48,328 nucleotides of DNA from Planctomycetota bacterium. Its GTDB lineage: Bacteria > Planctomycetota > UBA8742 > UBA2392. The translations under genes were made by a program, and so were the position numbers. This document shows positions 33,730 through 42,182 of the stretch, one piece after another (position 1 is the first letter of the stretch; every line of letters begins with the position of its first letter). The stretch is from contig JAJVIO010000046.1 of the NCBI GenBank assembly GCA_022071975.1, positions 1 through 48,328 on the forward strand, read 5' to 3'. The notes beneath the pieces were generated by a model. The model saw nothing but the letters and a program-made list of their open reading frames with translations. It was not told the DNA's origin and made no database searches.

Positions 33730-33826
33730 GTGCATTCCCCCGCGGATGCCTTACGCAATCGGCCCATAGAGCGGGGCCGACGTTTATGCCGTGGTTCTGC
33801 CAACGGCCGTTACCGGAGAAGCCCGG

Positions 33827-35008
33827 ATGTCTGTGACGCTGCACCAGCTGATGGAATTCATGGTCGCGCAAGGGGCCAGCGACCTTCACATCTCGGTCGG
33901 GCGCAAGCCTGTGATTCGCAAGTCCGGCCACCTCAAGGACGTGAATGCCCCGGAACTGACGGCAGCCGACACCATCCGCCTGGTGAAGGAGATCGCACCG
34001 GAAAAGAACATGCGGGAGCTGCAGGAGAATGGCAGCACCGACTGGGGCCACGCCTTCGGCGACAAGGCCCGCTTCCGCTGCGCCGCCTTCAAGCAGAAAA
34101 ACATGGTCGGCCTGGTGATGCGCCAGATCCCGAACCGGCTGCTGACCTTCGAACAGATCGGCCTGCCCGAAAACGTGAAACGCGTGCTTGACCGTCCGCG
34201 CGGCTTGATCCTGGTGACCGGGCCCACCGGCTCGGGCAAAACCACCACGCTTGCCACGATGATCGACTGGATCAACACCAACCTCGACCACCACATCATC
34301 ACGGTTGAGGACCCGATCGAGTATTACCACCAGCACAAGAAGTCGATCATCACCCAGCGCGAGCTTGGCAACGACGTGCCGAGCTTCGCCGAAGGCCTGC
34401 GCCGCGCGCTGCGCCAGGACCCGGACGTGATCCTGGTGGGCGAAATGCGCGACCTGGAAACCATCGGCGCGGCCATCACCGCCGCCGAAACGGGCCACCT
34501 GGTGTTCGGCACCCTGCACACCACGGGCGCCACCCGCACCGTGGACCGTATCATCGACGCCTTCCCGACCAACCAGCAGGAGCAGGTCCGCGCCCAGCTG
34601 GCGGTGTCGATGATCGCGTGCATCAGCCAGGCCATCATGCCCAAGGTGGGCGGCGGGCTGATCGCGGCCTTCGAGATCATGGTCAGCACCAGCGCCGTCG
34701 AGAACCTGATCCGCGAAGCCAAGACCTACCAGCTGAATTCGGTGATCCAGACCGGCAAGAAAGAAGGCATGGTGCTGCTGGACGACTACCTGTGGGACCT
34801 GTGGCAGGCGCAGAAGATCACGCGCCTCGACATGTTCCGCAAGGCCAGCAACGTCAAGGAAGTGCGCGAGAAGTTCGACGCCTTCCGCAAAGGCAAGGGC
34901 AAGCTGTGGGACGACGCGCTGGTTGCGGAGGAAGAAGGCCGCATCGGCGGCGCCCCGCCGGCCGCCGCGGCTGCTGCCGCGGTGTCGCAGCGCCGGCCGC
35001 AATCTTAA
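33827..35008 (+). CDS. pilT: Type IV pilus retraction ATPase PilT
   Basis: GGAGAAG precedes ATG 33827. The 393-aa protein has the PilT layout: N-terminal PAS-like domain ('LMEFMVAQGASDLHISVGRKPVIRKSG'), Walker A GPTGSGKTT (132-140), Asp box EDPIEY (161-166), Walker B VILVGEMRD (201-209), His box 'GTLHTTGA' and the PilT-type 'AVENLIREAK' near the C-terminus. PilT hexamers depolymerise pilin to retract pili for twitching. The last 25 residues are an Ala-rich tail. PilB follows after 80 nt. Confidence 0.93.
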   Translation: MSVTLHQLMEFMVAQGASDLHISVGRKPVIRKSGHLKDVNAPELTAADTIRLVKEIAPEKNMRELQENGSTDWGHAFGDKARFRCAAFKQKNMVGLVMRQIPNRLLTFEQIGLPENVKRVLDRPRGLILVTGPTGSGKTTTLATMIDWINTNLDHHIITVEDPIEYYHQHKKSIITQRELGNDVPSFAEGLRRALRQDPDVILVGEMRDLETIGAAITAAETGHLVFGTLHTTGATRTVDRIIDAFPTNQQEQVRAQLAVSMIACISQAIMPKVGGGLIAAFEIMVSTSAVENLIREAKTYQLNSVIQTGKKEGMVLLDDYLWDLWQAQKITRLDMFRKASNVKEVREKFDAFRKGKGKLWDDALVAEEEGRIGGAPPAAAAAAAVSQRRPQS

Positions 35009-35088
35009 GGCGGATGCGTGGTGTGCCGGTGATGTCCGGACCGCCGGATCCGGACTAGAATGAGACGTCCACTTCGTGGGAGTGTGGT

Positions 35089-36807
35089 ATGGGCAAGCGC
35101 CGCAAGCTGTTGGGGCAGATCCTCAAGGAAATGGAGCTTGTCACCGAGGGTGACATCCAGGAGTCCCTGGCGCGCCAGAAGAAAGAGGGCGGGCTGATCG
35201 GCAAGATCATGGTCGGCATGGGCTGCTGCTCCGAGGGCGACGTCACCATGGCGCTCGCGGTCCAGAACGACATGAATTTCGTGGACCTTTCGGGCCTCGA
35301 CATTCCCATCGAGCTGCTGGACTTCGTGACCGACGCCCAGGCCCACACCTATCGCGTGGTACCGCTGGAGTTCGACTCCGATACCAAGACGCTGATCGTG
35401 GCCATGGACGATCCCACCAAGATCGTGGTGTTCGATGAACTGCGGTTTGCGCTGCAGAGCCGCATCCCCGGCATCCGCATCCAGGGCGCCCTGGCGCCCG
35501 CCGAGGACATCGATGCGGCGCTGGAAAAGTTCTACAGCGAAGACGGACAGCGCGGCAGCGTCGGCGAGGAACTGGCCGAGTTCGTGGAGGAAGGCGTCCA
35601 CAAGAAGGACGCCGTCACTCTCGACGGCGACGACGTGGACGCGCCCGCTGTCGTGAAGCTGCTCAACTTCCTGCTGGCCACGGCGATCCGCGACCGCAGC
35701 AGCGACATTCACCTTGAGCCCTTCGAAGACCGCTTCCAGGTTCGCTACCGCGTGGACGGCGCCCTGCTGGCCATGGAAAACCCGCCCAAGGAGCTGGCCA
35801 ACTCGCTGATCAGCCGCATCAAGGTGCTCAGCAAGCTCGACATCTCCGAGACGCGCCTGCCCCAGGACGGCCGTATCGAGCTGGTGATCGAGAACCGCAG
35901 CGTGGACCTGCGCGTCAGCACGCTGCCCACCATGTTCGGGGAAAGCTGCGTGATGCGTATTCTGGACCGCAGCAACGTGAGCCTTGACCTCGACAACCTC
36001 GGCATGCGCCCCGAGGAGAACGAGATGATCAAGGCCCTGATCGCCAAGCCGAACGGCATCGTGCTGGTGACCGGGCCCACCGGCTCGGGCAAGACCACCA
36101 CGCTGTACAGCTGCCTCAACTACATGAACAACCCGAGCATCAAGATCATCACCACGGAAGACCCCGTGGAATACGACCTGCCGGGCGTCATGCAGTGCCA
36201 GGTGAACGAGGAAGTGGGCCTGACCTACGGGGCCGCGCTGCGCAGCATCCTGCGCCAGGACCCGGACATGATCCTGGTGGGCGAAATCCGCGACCGCGAA
36301 ACCGGCGGCATCGCCGTCGAGGCCGCGCTTACCGGCCACCTGGTGCTCTCCACCCTGCACACCAACGACGCGCCCAGCGCCACCACCCGAATGCTGGACC
36401 TCGGCCTGGAAAGCTTCCTGATCGCGGCGACGCTGGAGGCCATCATTGCCCAGCGCCTGGTGCGCAAGATCTGCAACAACTGCAAAGAGTACTACGAGCC
36501 CGAGGCCGAGCAGGCCATGGAACTGGGCCTGCGCCCGGAGGCGATCGCCGGCAAGAAGTTCGCCTTCGGCAAGGGCTGCTCGCGCTGCAACAGCACCGGT
36601 TACAAGGGCCGCATGGCGCTGTACGAGATGTTCCGCGTCAACGACGAGATCAAGCAGATGATCATGGACGGCGCCAACGTTGCCACCTTGCGCGAAGCGG
36701 GCCGCCGCCACGGCATGCGCACGCTGCGCGAGTCGGGGCTGCTCGCCATCTACGACTGCGGCACCACCATCGACGAGGTGATGCGCGAGACCATGGTGCT
36801 CGAATAG
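35089..36807 (+). CDS. pilB: Type IV pilus/type II secretion assembly ATPase PilB/GspE
   Basis: Two MshEN-type N-terminal units (about 1-150) carry the 'GQILKEMELVTEGDIQESLARQ' and 'NFVDLSGLDIPIELLDFV' patterns, which often bind c-di-GMP. The ATPase core has Walker A GPTGSGKTT (329-337), 'TTEDPVEYDLPG', Walker B 'MILVGEIRD' and 'STLHTNDA'. A zinc-binding tetracysteine follows: C462, C465, C497 and C500. These identify an assembly ATPase; PilB is favoured over GspE by the adjacent pilT. At 572 aa the length is normal. A GGGAG-type site precedes the ATG. Confidence 0.92.
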   Translation: MGKRRKLLGQILKEMELVTEGDIQESLARQKKEGGLIGKIMVGMGCCSEGDVTMALAVQNDMNFVDLSGLDIPIELLDFVTDAQAHTYRVVPLEFDSDTKTLIVAMDDPTKIVVFDELRFALQSRIPGIRIQGALAPAEDIDAALEKFYSEDGQRGSVGEELAEFVEEGVHKKDAVTLDGDDVDAPAVVKLLNFLLATAIRDRSSDIHLEPFEDRFQVRYRVDGALLAMENPPKELANSLISRIKVLSKLDISETRLPQDGRIELVIENRSVDLRVSTLPTMFGESCVMRILDRSNVSLDLDNLGMRPEENEMIKALIAKPNGIVLVTGPTGSGKTTTLYSCLNYMNNPSIKIITTEDPVEYDLPGVMQCQVNEEVGLTYGAALRSILRQDPDMILVGEIRDRETGGIAVEAALTGHLVLSTLHTNDAPSATTRMLDLGLESFLIAATLEAIIAQRLVRKICNNCKEYYEPEAEQAMELGLRPEAIAGKKFAFGKGCSRCNSTGYKGRMALYEMFRVNDEIKQMIMDGANVATLREAGRRHGMRTLRESGLLAIYDCGTTIDEVMRETMVLE

Positions 36808-36816
36808 AAAGGCAAA

Positions 36817-36889
36817 GACCAATTACCAATAACCAATGACCAATGTAGGGCGGGCGGTAACATTGGTAATTGGACATTGGTAATTGGTC
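36817..36889. repeat. Long imperfect inverted repeat built from CCAAT/ATTGG words
   Basis: The arm 36817-36846 (GACCAATTACCAAT...ACCAATGT) and the arm 36860-36889 are reverse complements over 30 nt except for a few central bases. Each arm is itself made of repeated ACCAAT words, far more AT-rich than the flanks. It lies between pilB and the DUF445 gene. Confidence 0.75.
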
Positions 36890-36905
36890 ATTGCAGTTAA
36901 GCCCC

Positions 36906-38063
36906 ATGCGCAACCAGACCAAATCCCCGGGCGGCTCCCTCGTCCTTGCCGTCACCGGCCTGTCGCTGACGGCGCTGACCGTCGCCGGCGCGGTGCTGCG
37001 CTACGTGCTTGACGACGCGGCCTGGACGCAGATCTGGTTTGCGGTTTCGATCGGCGGCCTGGTGGGCTTCGGCACCAACTGGGTGGCGATCAAGATGTTG
37101 TTCCATCCGCGCGTGCGAGTGTTCGGCGTGCAGGGCGTGGTGCCCGCCCGCAGGCTTGAGCTCGCGCGCAGCGTCGGCATTACGCTGGAAGAGCATCTGA
37201 TCAGCGGCGACCGCATGCACCGGTTGCTGGTCGGCAGCGGCGCGGTGAATGAGGCGATCGACAAACTCGCCAAGCACCTGCCCCGCCTGCTCGACGACCC
37301 CGAAGCCCGCGAGATGATCACGCGCGAGGTCACGGGCACGATCCAGGAAACCATGGGCGACGTGATCGTCTCCGCCAAGGCAAAGCTGAAAGACAAGGCC
37401 CGCAGCAACTTCAGCGCCGTGCTGGCCGGCGGCACAGCGGCGGCGTCGCTCGGGCCGCTGGCCGGCGTGATGGCGGCCGGGGCGATCAAGAGCGGCATTC
37501 TCGACAACGTGCTCGACAAGCTGGTCGACAACATGGCCGACGAAATGCGCCGCGACGGCGGCGTAGACGGCGCCGCGCGCGGTATTGTCGATGCTCTTCC
37601 GGCTCGCGCCGAGCAGATCCTTACCGACAAGCACCTGCGCGCCAGGCTGACCGAATTGTTCGAGACCATGGCAGGCGATCTGGTGAACGCCGTGGACGTG
37701 GCCGGGCTGATCGAACAGGAACTGCTGGGTCGCGACGAGGGCGAGCTCGAAAACCTGATCGACCGTGTGGCCGCCAACGAGCTGACGTTCATCCAGGTCG
37801 CGGGTGGCGGGCTCGGCATGGTGGCGGGGTTGGCGCTGTACTGGCCATGGCTGCTGGCGCCCATCGGGCTGCTGTTCCTGATGATGGTGCAGGTCGCCCG
37901 CATGGCCGAGAAGAAGCACGCCAGGCGCCGCGAAGCCGAGAAGTTTGCCGACGCCGTCACGCAGCCCGCGGAAGTGCAACCCGAGCTGCCGGCGCCGCCC
38001 GAAACGCCCGAGTTGCCGGCACCCGAAGAACAGCCGGTTACCGCCCAGGCGAAGGCGGAGTAG
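36906..38063 (+). CDS. DUF445 family membrane protein
   Basis: Residues about 10-60 hold two transmembrane helices joined by the conserved 'GGLVGFGTNWVAIKMLFHP' motif of DUF445 proteins. The family's 'GVVPARR' phrase follows, then a long helical domain ('LDKLVDNMADEMRRDG', 'LTDKHLRARLTELFETM'). Two C-terminal helices lie at about 315-350. The last 45 residues are a Pro/Glu-rich tail ('ELPAPPETPELPAPEE'). The function is unknown. No ribosome site is obvious before ATG 36906. A CCAAT inverted repeat ends 16 nt upstream. Confidence 0.85.
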   Translation: MRNQTKSPGGSLVLAVTGLSLTALTVAGAVLRYVLDDAAWTQIWFAVSIGGLVGFGTNWVAIKMLFHPRVRVFGVQGVVPARRLELARSVGITLEEHLISGDRMHRLLVGSGAVNEAIDKLAKHLPRLLDDPEAREMITREVTGTIQETMGDVIVSAKAKLKDKARSNFSAVLAGGTAAASLGPLAGVMAAGAIKSGILDNVLDKLVDNMADEMRRDGGVDGAARGIVDALPARAEQILTDKHLRARLTELFETMAGDLVNAVDVAGLIEQELLGRDEGELENLIDRVAANELTFIQVAGGGLGMVAGLALYWPWLLAPIGLLFLMMVQVARMAEKKHARRREAEKFADAVTQPAEVQPELPAPPETPELPAPEEQPVTAQAKAE

Positions 38064-38066
38064 GCA

Positions 38067-38654
38067 CTACAACTTCAGGCCCCAGCGCTGCAGCTCGGCG
38101 TCGAGGAATGCCCGCAGCCGCCGCAGGCGGGCCTGCTCAGTCAAACCGCTGGCAAGCAGGCGCTCGCGCTCGATGCTCACGGCCTCGATCACGTCCGCCA
38201 GTTCCGCGGGCAGAGTCTTCTCGAGGTGCTCACGGATACGGCTGGCGATCAGCGGCGCGGCCCCCTGCGTGCTGACCGCGATCCGCAGGTCGCCGCGGCG
38301 CGCCACGGCCGGCACATAGAAATCGCAGTTGTCCGGGTCGTCCACGGCGTTGACCAGCGCGCCGGCCAGTTGCGCGGATTCACGGATCTGGGCGTTGATC
38401 GAGGGATCGCCTGTCGCTGCAACTACCAGCAACACACCGGCGCAGTCCGACGGCTGCCAGACGCGCTCATGAAGCGTGAGCTGGCCGGCTTCCGCCAGTT
38501 GGCGCAGTTCGTCGCACACTTCGGGCGCAACTACGGTCGTGGTGGCGCCTGCCTGCCGCAGAGACTCCACCTTGCGCAGGGCGACTTTGCCCGCGCCTAC
38601 CACCAGCACCCGGCGGCCGTCCAGCTTGAGGAAGATGGGGTACATCTCCGCCAT
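38067..38654 (-). CDS. Precorrin-2 dehydrogenase / sirohydrochlorin ferrochelatase (CysG N-terminal/Met8p type)
   Basis: The predicted enzyme oxidises precorrin-2 to sirohydrochlorin with NAD and may insert iron, giving siroheme (or feeding haem d1). The N-terminus has 'MYPIFLKLDGRRVLVVGAGKVALRKVESL' with the Rossmann GAGKVA (20-25). 'NAVDDPDNCDFYVPAVARRGDLRIAVSTQGAAPLIASRIREHLE' is diagnostic. There is no uroporphyrinogen methyltransferase domain, so it is a stand-alone form of 195 aa. The start ATG overlaps the cytochrome stop (TGATG), so translation is coupled. It is the last gene of the haem-protein operon. Confidence 0.9.
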   Translation of the reverse strand: MAEMYPIFLKLDGRRVLVVGAGKVALRKVESLRQAGATTTVVAPEVCDELRQLAEAGQLTLHERVWQPSDCAGVLLVVAATGDPSINAQIRESAQLAGALVNAVDDPDNCDFYVPAVARRGDLRIAVSTQGAAPLIASRIREHLEKTLPAELADVIEAVSIERERLLASGLTEQARLRRLRAFLDAELQRWGLKL

Positions 38655-39157
38655 CACTTGCCCTTCAGCGAACGCACGTAGGCCACCAGCGCCCACAGCT
38701 CTTCTTCACTACCGGTTGGGTAGCCGTTCATGCTGGAGTAATCCTTCACCTTGCTCTCGAAGGGTTTGGCCAGCCGCCAGTAGATGTACTGGTCGCTGAT
38801 GGAATCGTGCATCGCAATGCTGGTGAGGTCGGGCACGGCCGGGTCTTCGTAACTCTTGGCCATGAAGCCGTCGCCCTTGCCGCCTGTGCCGTGGCACAGC
38901 ACGCAGTTGGCGCGGGCGGCGTCGTGGTAAAGCTCGTCACCCATTGCGATCAGCGCGGAGTCAGTCAGCGGCCTGGGCGGTCTTTTAGCGGCAAACTCCG
39001 CGGGGACCGGCTTGCGCTCAACCCCGTCGGTGTTGATGGGACCGGCGTCCGCCGCGGCGTTGGCGGCGGGTGAAACTGGCGCGGTGTTGTTCCCATGCGC
39101 GCCTCCGCCACAGGCGGCAAGGCACAGCAGGCATCCAAGCAGCAGCAAGCGCGTCAT
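38654..39157 (-). CDS. Mono-haem c-type cytochrome lipoprotein
   Basis: The signal peptide MTRLLLLGCLLCLAAC ends in a lipobox with Cys16. After a Pro/Ala-rich linker, one haem-c motif C85-V-L-C88-H89 lies in 'ANCVLCHGTGGKGDGFMA'. The likely methionine axial ligand is in 'YSSMNGYPT' (M143), and the typical C-terminal helix 'SEEELWALVAYVRSLKGK' follows. It should carry electrons on the outer face of the inner membrane. It lies 5 nt after the haem-copper-oxidase-like gene, so it probably exchanges electrons with that protein. Confidence 0.9.
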   Translation of the reverse strand: MTRLLLLGCLLCLAACGGGAHGNNTAPVSPAANAAADAGPINTDGVERKPVPAEFAAKRPPRPLTDSALIAMGDELYHDAARANCVLCHGTGGKGDGFMAKSYEDPAVPDLTSIAMHDSISDQYIYWRLAKPFESKVKDYSSMNGYPTGSEEELWALVAYVRSLKGK

Positions 39158-39162
39158 GCCGT

Positions 39163-40590
39163 TCAAGCCTCCGCCCGCCGGCGTTTGCGCGCCGCAAGCA
39201 GCGCCGCCACCACGATTACCATGAACAGGATGCCGCCGATCAAAGCAATGCCGCCGCCCACGCCCATCACGCTGAGCCCGAAATAGCGCTTGGTGGTGTC
39301 TACCACCTGCTCTTTGCCGTACACCTTGCGCTGGGCGCCGGCGATCGCCAGCCCCGCCGCGAAGATGGTCTGCCCGATGCCGAACAGCACCGGCTGCCAC
39401 ACCGCCAGCGCCTTCATGCGCGCGGAACTCAACGGGCGCTTGAAGTCCGGCAGCAGCGTCAACATCAGCGCCATGAACGCGGCCGACACCGCGCCGATCG
39501 CCACGTGGTAATGGGCAGGGATCAGCGTGTCCGAGCCGCGGATGCTGGCGCCCAGCAGGTAGCCGATCACGGTCATGATCGCACTGGTCACAAAGCCTGT
39601 GAACGCCGGCGACTTCAGCGCCCCGCGCTCAAGCCCCGGCCGCGCCTTGAACACGCTGGCGAAGCTCCAGAGCATGAACACGCTGACGGCCGGGAAGATG
39701 CCCCACTGCATCATGCGCGTGAACCAGGTGAATGCATCCGGCACGTCGCCAAAGGTCAGCCACGGCCCGAAGCCGGTGGGGATCATCAGCACCAGGAACA
39801 GCACCGCCGCAACCTTGGGCGGCACGGCCGGGCGCTTCAGCACGCGTGACAGCAGGATCAGCCAGGCCGCGACCATGGCGGTTTCGTTGGCGATCTGCAG
39901 CACGTGGCCGCCGCCCCAGAACAGCTGCTCGTAGTAGGCCGTCACGCGCGACAGGTAGTCGGCATCGCTCATGTTGGAGGTGCGCACCAGCAGGGCGTCG
40001 GGCGTGGTGGCGTATGCGCCCAGGAAGGTCATCATCGCGCACATGTAGACCAGTGCCGCGCCGCGCAGGCCGAAGCGCGCCTCCACAGGGACCAGCGGCG
40101 AGGCCTCGGGGCTGGGCACCATGCGCGCGTCCAGGAAGTTCAGCGCCACGCCGCCACCGAACATGCCGATGCCGAGCAGAAACACCCAATGGTTCAACGC
40201 AGGCACGTAGTTGCACAGGATTGGCGTGGCGGAAGGCATGAAGATGGTCGAGCAGAACAGCAGCGTACCGATGGTCGCAAGCGCCCAGGCTACCGGGGTG
40301 AAGCGCATCGGCTGCACGCCCGGCAGCATGCAGAACAGGCCGGCCGAGAACGAGAAGAACCACACCGCCAGCGCGAGGTTCACGTGCACCACCAGGCTGC
40401 GCTTGGCAAACTCGATGTCGGTGATCACGATTTCGGAGATGCCGGGCAGGCGCCCGATCACCAGCACGATCGCCAATGTGCCGGCCACGGCGATCGAGCT
40501 GATCGCCAGCGCGAACCAGCGCGAAGCGTCGCGCATCGCCATTGTGTGCGCCGGTGTCTCGGGCAGGGCTTCGGCCGGTTCAGGAGCCAT
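39163..40590 (-). CDS. NorB/cbb3-like haem-copper-oxidase-superfamily subunit lacking the helix-7 His pair
   Basis: GAGGA lies 6 nt before ATG 40590. The 475-aa protein has about twelve hydrophobic helices. Low-spin haem ligand H69 is in 'VVHVNLALAVWFF' (compare NorB's 'HTNLLxVWL'). H229 in 'FWGGGHVLQIANETAMVAAW' matches the first CuB/FeB histidine. H360 and H362 in 'PAHYHVAIGAVSAAFM' match the two haem ligands of helix 10. The usual HH pair about 50 residues after H229 is absent: that place reads 'TGFGPWLTF', and the whole protein has only six histidines. A normal binuclear centre is therefore unlikely. It may be a quinol- or cytochrome-linked electron-transfer protein or a degenerate NO/O2 sensor. 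Cytochrome c and siroheme-type genes follow on the same transcript. Confidence 0.8.
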   Translation of the reverse strand: MAPEPAEALPETPAHTMAMRDASRWFALAISSIAVAGTLAIVLVIGRLPGISEIVITDIEFAKRSLVVHVNLALAVWFFSFSAGLFCMLPGVQPMRFTPVAWALATIGTLLFCSTIFMPSATPILCNYVPALNHWVFLLGIGMFGGGVALNFLDARMVPSPEASPLVPVEARFGLRGAALVYMCAMMTFLGAYATTPDALLVRTSNMSDADYLSRVTAYYEQLFWGGGHVLQIANETAMVAAWLILLSRVLKRPAVPPKVAAVLFLVLMIPTGFGPWLTFGDVPDAFTWFTRMMQWGIFPAVSVFMLWSFASVFKARPGLERGALKSPAFTGFVTSAIMTVIGYLLGASIRGSDTLIPAHYHVAIGAVSAAFMALMLTLLPDFKRPLSSARMKALAVWQPVLFGIGQTIFAAGLAIAGAQRKVYGKEQVVDTTKRYFGLSVMGVGGGIALIGGILFMVIVVAALLAARKRRRAEA

Positions 40591-40664
40591 GGCTTCCTCT
40601 AACAACCCACGCTTCGCAGTATGCTTTGCGGATGCCCGCAAGCCCACCCCGGGAAAGGTGATCG

Positions 40665-41285
40665 ATGGGAAATCTGGAGTTCGACTGGGACATGGCCGCC
40701 GCGCACGTCTCGCGGCGTGACAAACGCATCGGCGCGGTGATCCGGGCGCACGCCGACCTGCGCCTCGAGCCGCGGAGACAGCGCAGCCCCTTCCACGCCC
40801 TGATGCGTGCCATCATTTACCAGCAGCTCAGCGGCAAGGCCGCCGCCACCATCCACGGCCGACTGCTCGAGTTGTTCAGCGGCCCTGTTACGGCCGAGAA
40901 GCTGCTGCGGTTGAAGGACTCGCAGATTCGCGGCGCCGGCGTCTCCGGCGGCAAGATGAAAGCCCTGCGCGACCTGGCGCAGCGTACCGTCGCCGGCGAA
41001 GTGCCAAGCTTTGCAAGGCTGCGCCGCATGGACGACGCCGAGATCATCCAGCAACTGACGGCCGTGCACGGCGTGGGGCGCTGGACAGTCGAGATGCTGC
41101 TGATTTTCGACCTGGGGCGGCCCGATGTGCTGCCTGTACATGACCTTGGCGTGCGCAAGGGCTTCGCCATCGCCCACAAGCTGCCCGAGCTGCCAACTCC
41201 GGAGGAACTGACCGAGCACGCTGAACGCTGGCGACCCTACAGGACGGTCGGTTCTTGGTACTGCTGGAGGGCGACAGACAGCTGA
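40665..41285 (+). CDS. DNA-3-methyladenine glycosylase II (HhH-GPD family)
   Basis: The 206-aa protein fits the AlkA-like base-excision glycosylases. 'HALMRAIIYQQLSGKAAATI' is the family's opening helix motif. 'LTAVHGVGRWTVEMLLIFDLGRPDVLPVHDLGVRKG' contains the helix-hairpin-helix, Gly/Pro-rich turn and catalytic aspartate (in PVHDLG). The terminal 'ERWRPYRTVGSWYCWRA' is also typical. It should remove alkylated purines. AAGGTGA precedes the ATG. It is divergent from the haem-protein operon, with 74 nt between them. Confidence 0.9.
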   Translation: MGNLEFDWDMAAAHVSRRDKRIGAVIRAHADLRLEPRRQRSPFHALMRAIIYQQLSGKAAATIHGRLLELFSGPVTAEKLLRLKDSQIRGAGVSGGKMKALRDLAQRTVAGEVPSFARLRRMDDAEIIQQLTAVHGVGRWTVEMLLIFDLGRPDVLPVHDLGVRKGFAIAHKLPELPTPEELTEHAERWRPYRTVGSWYCWRATDS

Positions 41286-41287
41286 GC

Positions 41288-41324
41288 GGAAAAAAACAGG
41301 ACAGGCACCACTGTGCCTGTCCTG
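41288..41324 (-). terminator. Strong Rho-independent terminator of the thioredoxin-like gene
   Basis: CAGGACAGGCAC (41297-41308) and GTGCCTGTCCTG (41313-41324) form a perfect 12-bp stem with a 4-nt loop. Read on the minus strand, seven T follow (41296-41290). It starts just after the glycosylase stop and may also limit plus-strand read-through. Confidence 0.9.
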
Positions 41325-41366
41325 ATGAGTCCGCGCCGACCGGCGCTACTTGGAGTAGTGGACCTT

Positions 41367-42059
41367 TCAGCCGTAGGGCTTGGTCTCTGTGGTGTCGATC
41401 TGCTTCTCGGCCTTCAGTGCATCCAGCGCGAGCTGCACGTAGTTCACGGCCTCGAGTTTATCGTTCTTGCGGCGCTCGCGCAGGTTGTCCAGCGCGCCGC
41501 GGTAACGCAGCTTGCCTTCTTTGTCGATCACGTAGCAGTGGGGCGTGGTCTTGGCCTCGTACTTCTTGCCCACGGCGCCGTCGGCGTCGATCAGGTAATC
41601 GTCAGCGGAAAGGCCGGCCTTTTCCATGCGTTTCTTCAGCGTGTCGGCGTCGAAGTTGCCCTGCTGGCCCTCGCCGCTGCTGCAGATGGTCAGCCACACA
41701 CCGCCGTCTTCGCGCAGCTTCTTCTGCTGCTTGACCAGCTCGTCACCCTGCTCGTAATGGGCCTTGCACCAGGGGCAGTCCAGGTTGATCCACTCCAGCA
41801 CCACCACCTTGCCTTTGAAGTCAGCCAGCTTCACTTCCTTGCCGCTGGCGTTCTTGAGCGTGAAGCCGGGCGCAAGCTTGTCCAGCGTGGCCTTCTCGGG
41901 CTCAGCTTCAGCGGGCTTTTCCTCCGCCTTTTCTTCACCCTTTTCTTCGGGCTTCTCGGTTTTCTCGGTGTCGGCCGGCTTCTCAGCGTCCTGGGCAAGT
42001 ACGGTCAAGCTGCTCCACAACACCAGCAGCGGAAGCAGCAACCAGGTGATTCGTTTCAT
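41367..42059 (-). CDS. Exported thioredoxin-fold (AhpC/TSA/redoxin) protein
   Basis: GAGGAGG lies 6 nt before ATG 42059. Signal peptide MKRITWLLLPLLVLWSSLTVLAQ is followed by a long Glu/Lys/Pro-rich linker (about 25-57). The redoxin domain follows with redox motif C95-P-W-C98 in 'EWINLDCPWCKAHYEQG'. The cis-proline loop is in 'KTTPHCYVIDKEGKLRYRGALDN'. It is likely a periplasmic thiol-disulfide or peroxide-handling protein. Closely related two-domain forms are common in planctomycetes. Length 230 aa. Confidence 0.88.
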   Translation of the reverse strand: MKRITWLLLPLLVLWSSLTVLAQDAEKPADTEKTEKPEEKGEEKAEEKPAEAEPEKATLDKLAPGFTLKNASGKEVKLADFKGKVVVLEWINLDCPWCKAHYEQGDELVKQQKKLREDGGVWLTICSSGEGQQGNFDADTLKKRMEKAGLSADDYLIDADGAVGKKYEAKTTPHCYVIDKEGKLRYRGALDNLRERRKNDKLEAVNYVQLALDALKAEKQIDTTETKPYG

Positions 42060-42182
42060 AGGCAACCTCCTCGGATTGGTCCCCATGTAACCCGCAAACT
42101 CACACTGGTATTGCAGAATTCCGGCCTGCGGGCGGGTTTACGGAAGTCGCTGCGTTGCTAGAACTTGCGCACGAGGATTCCC

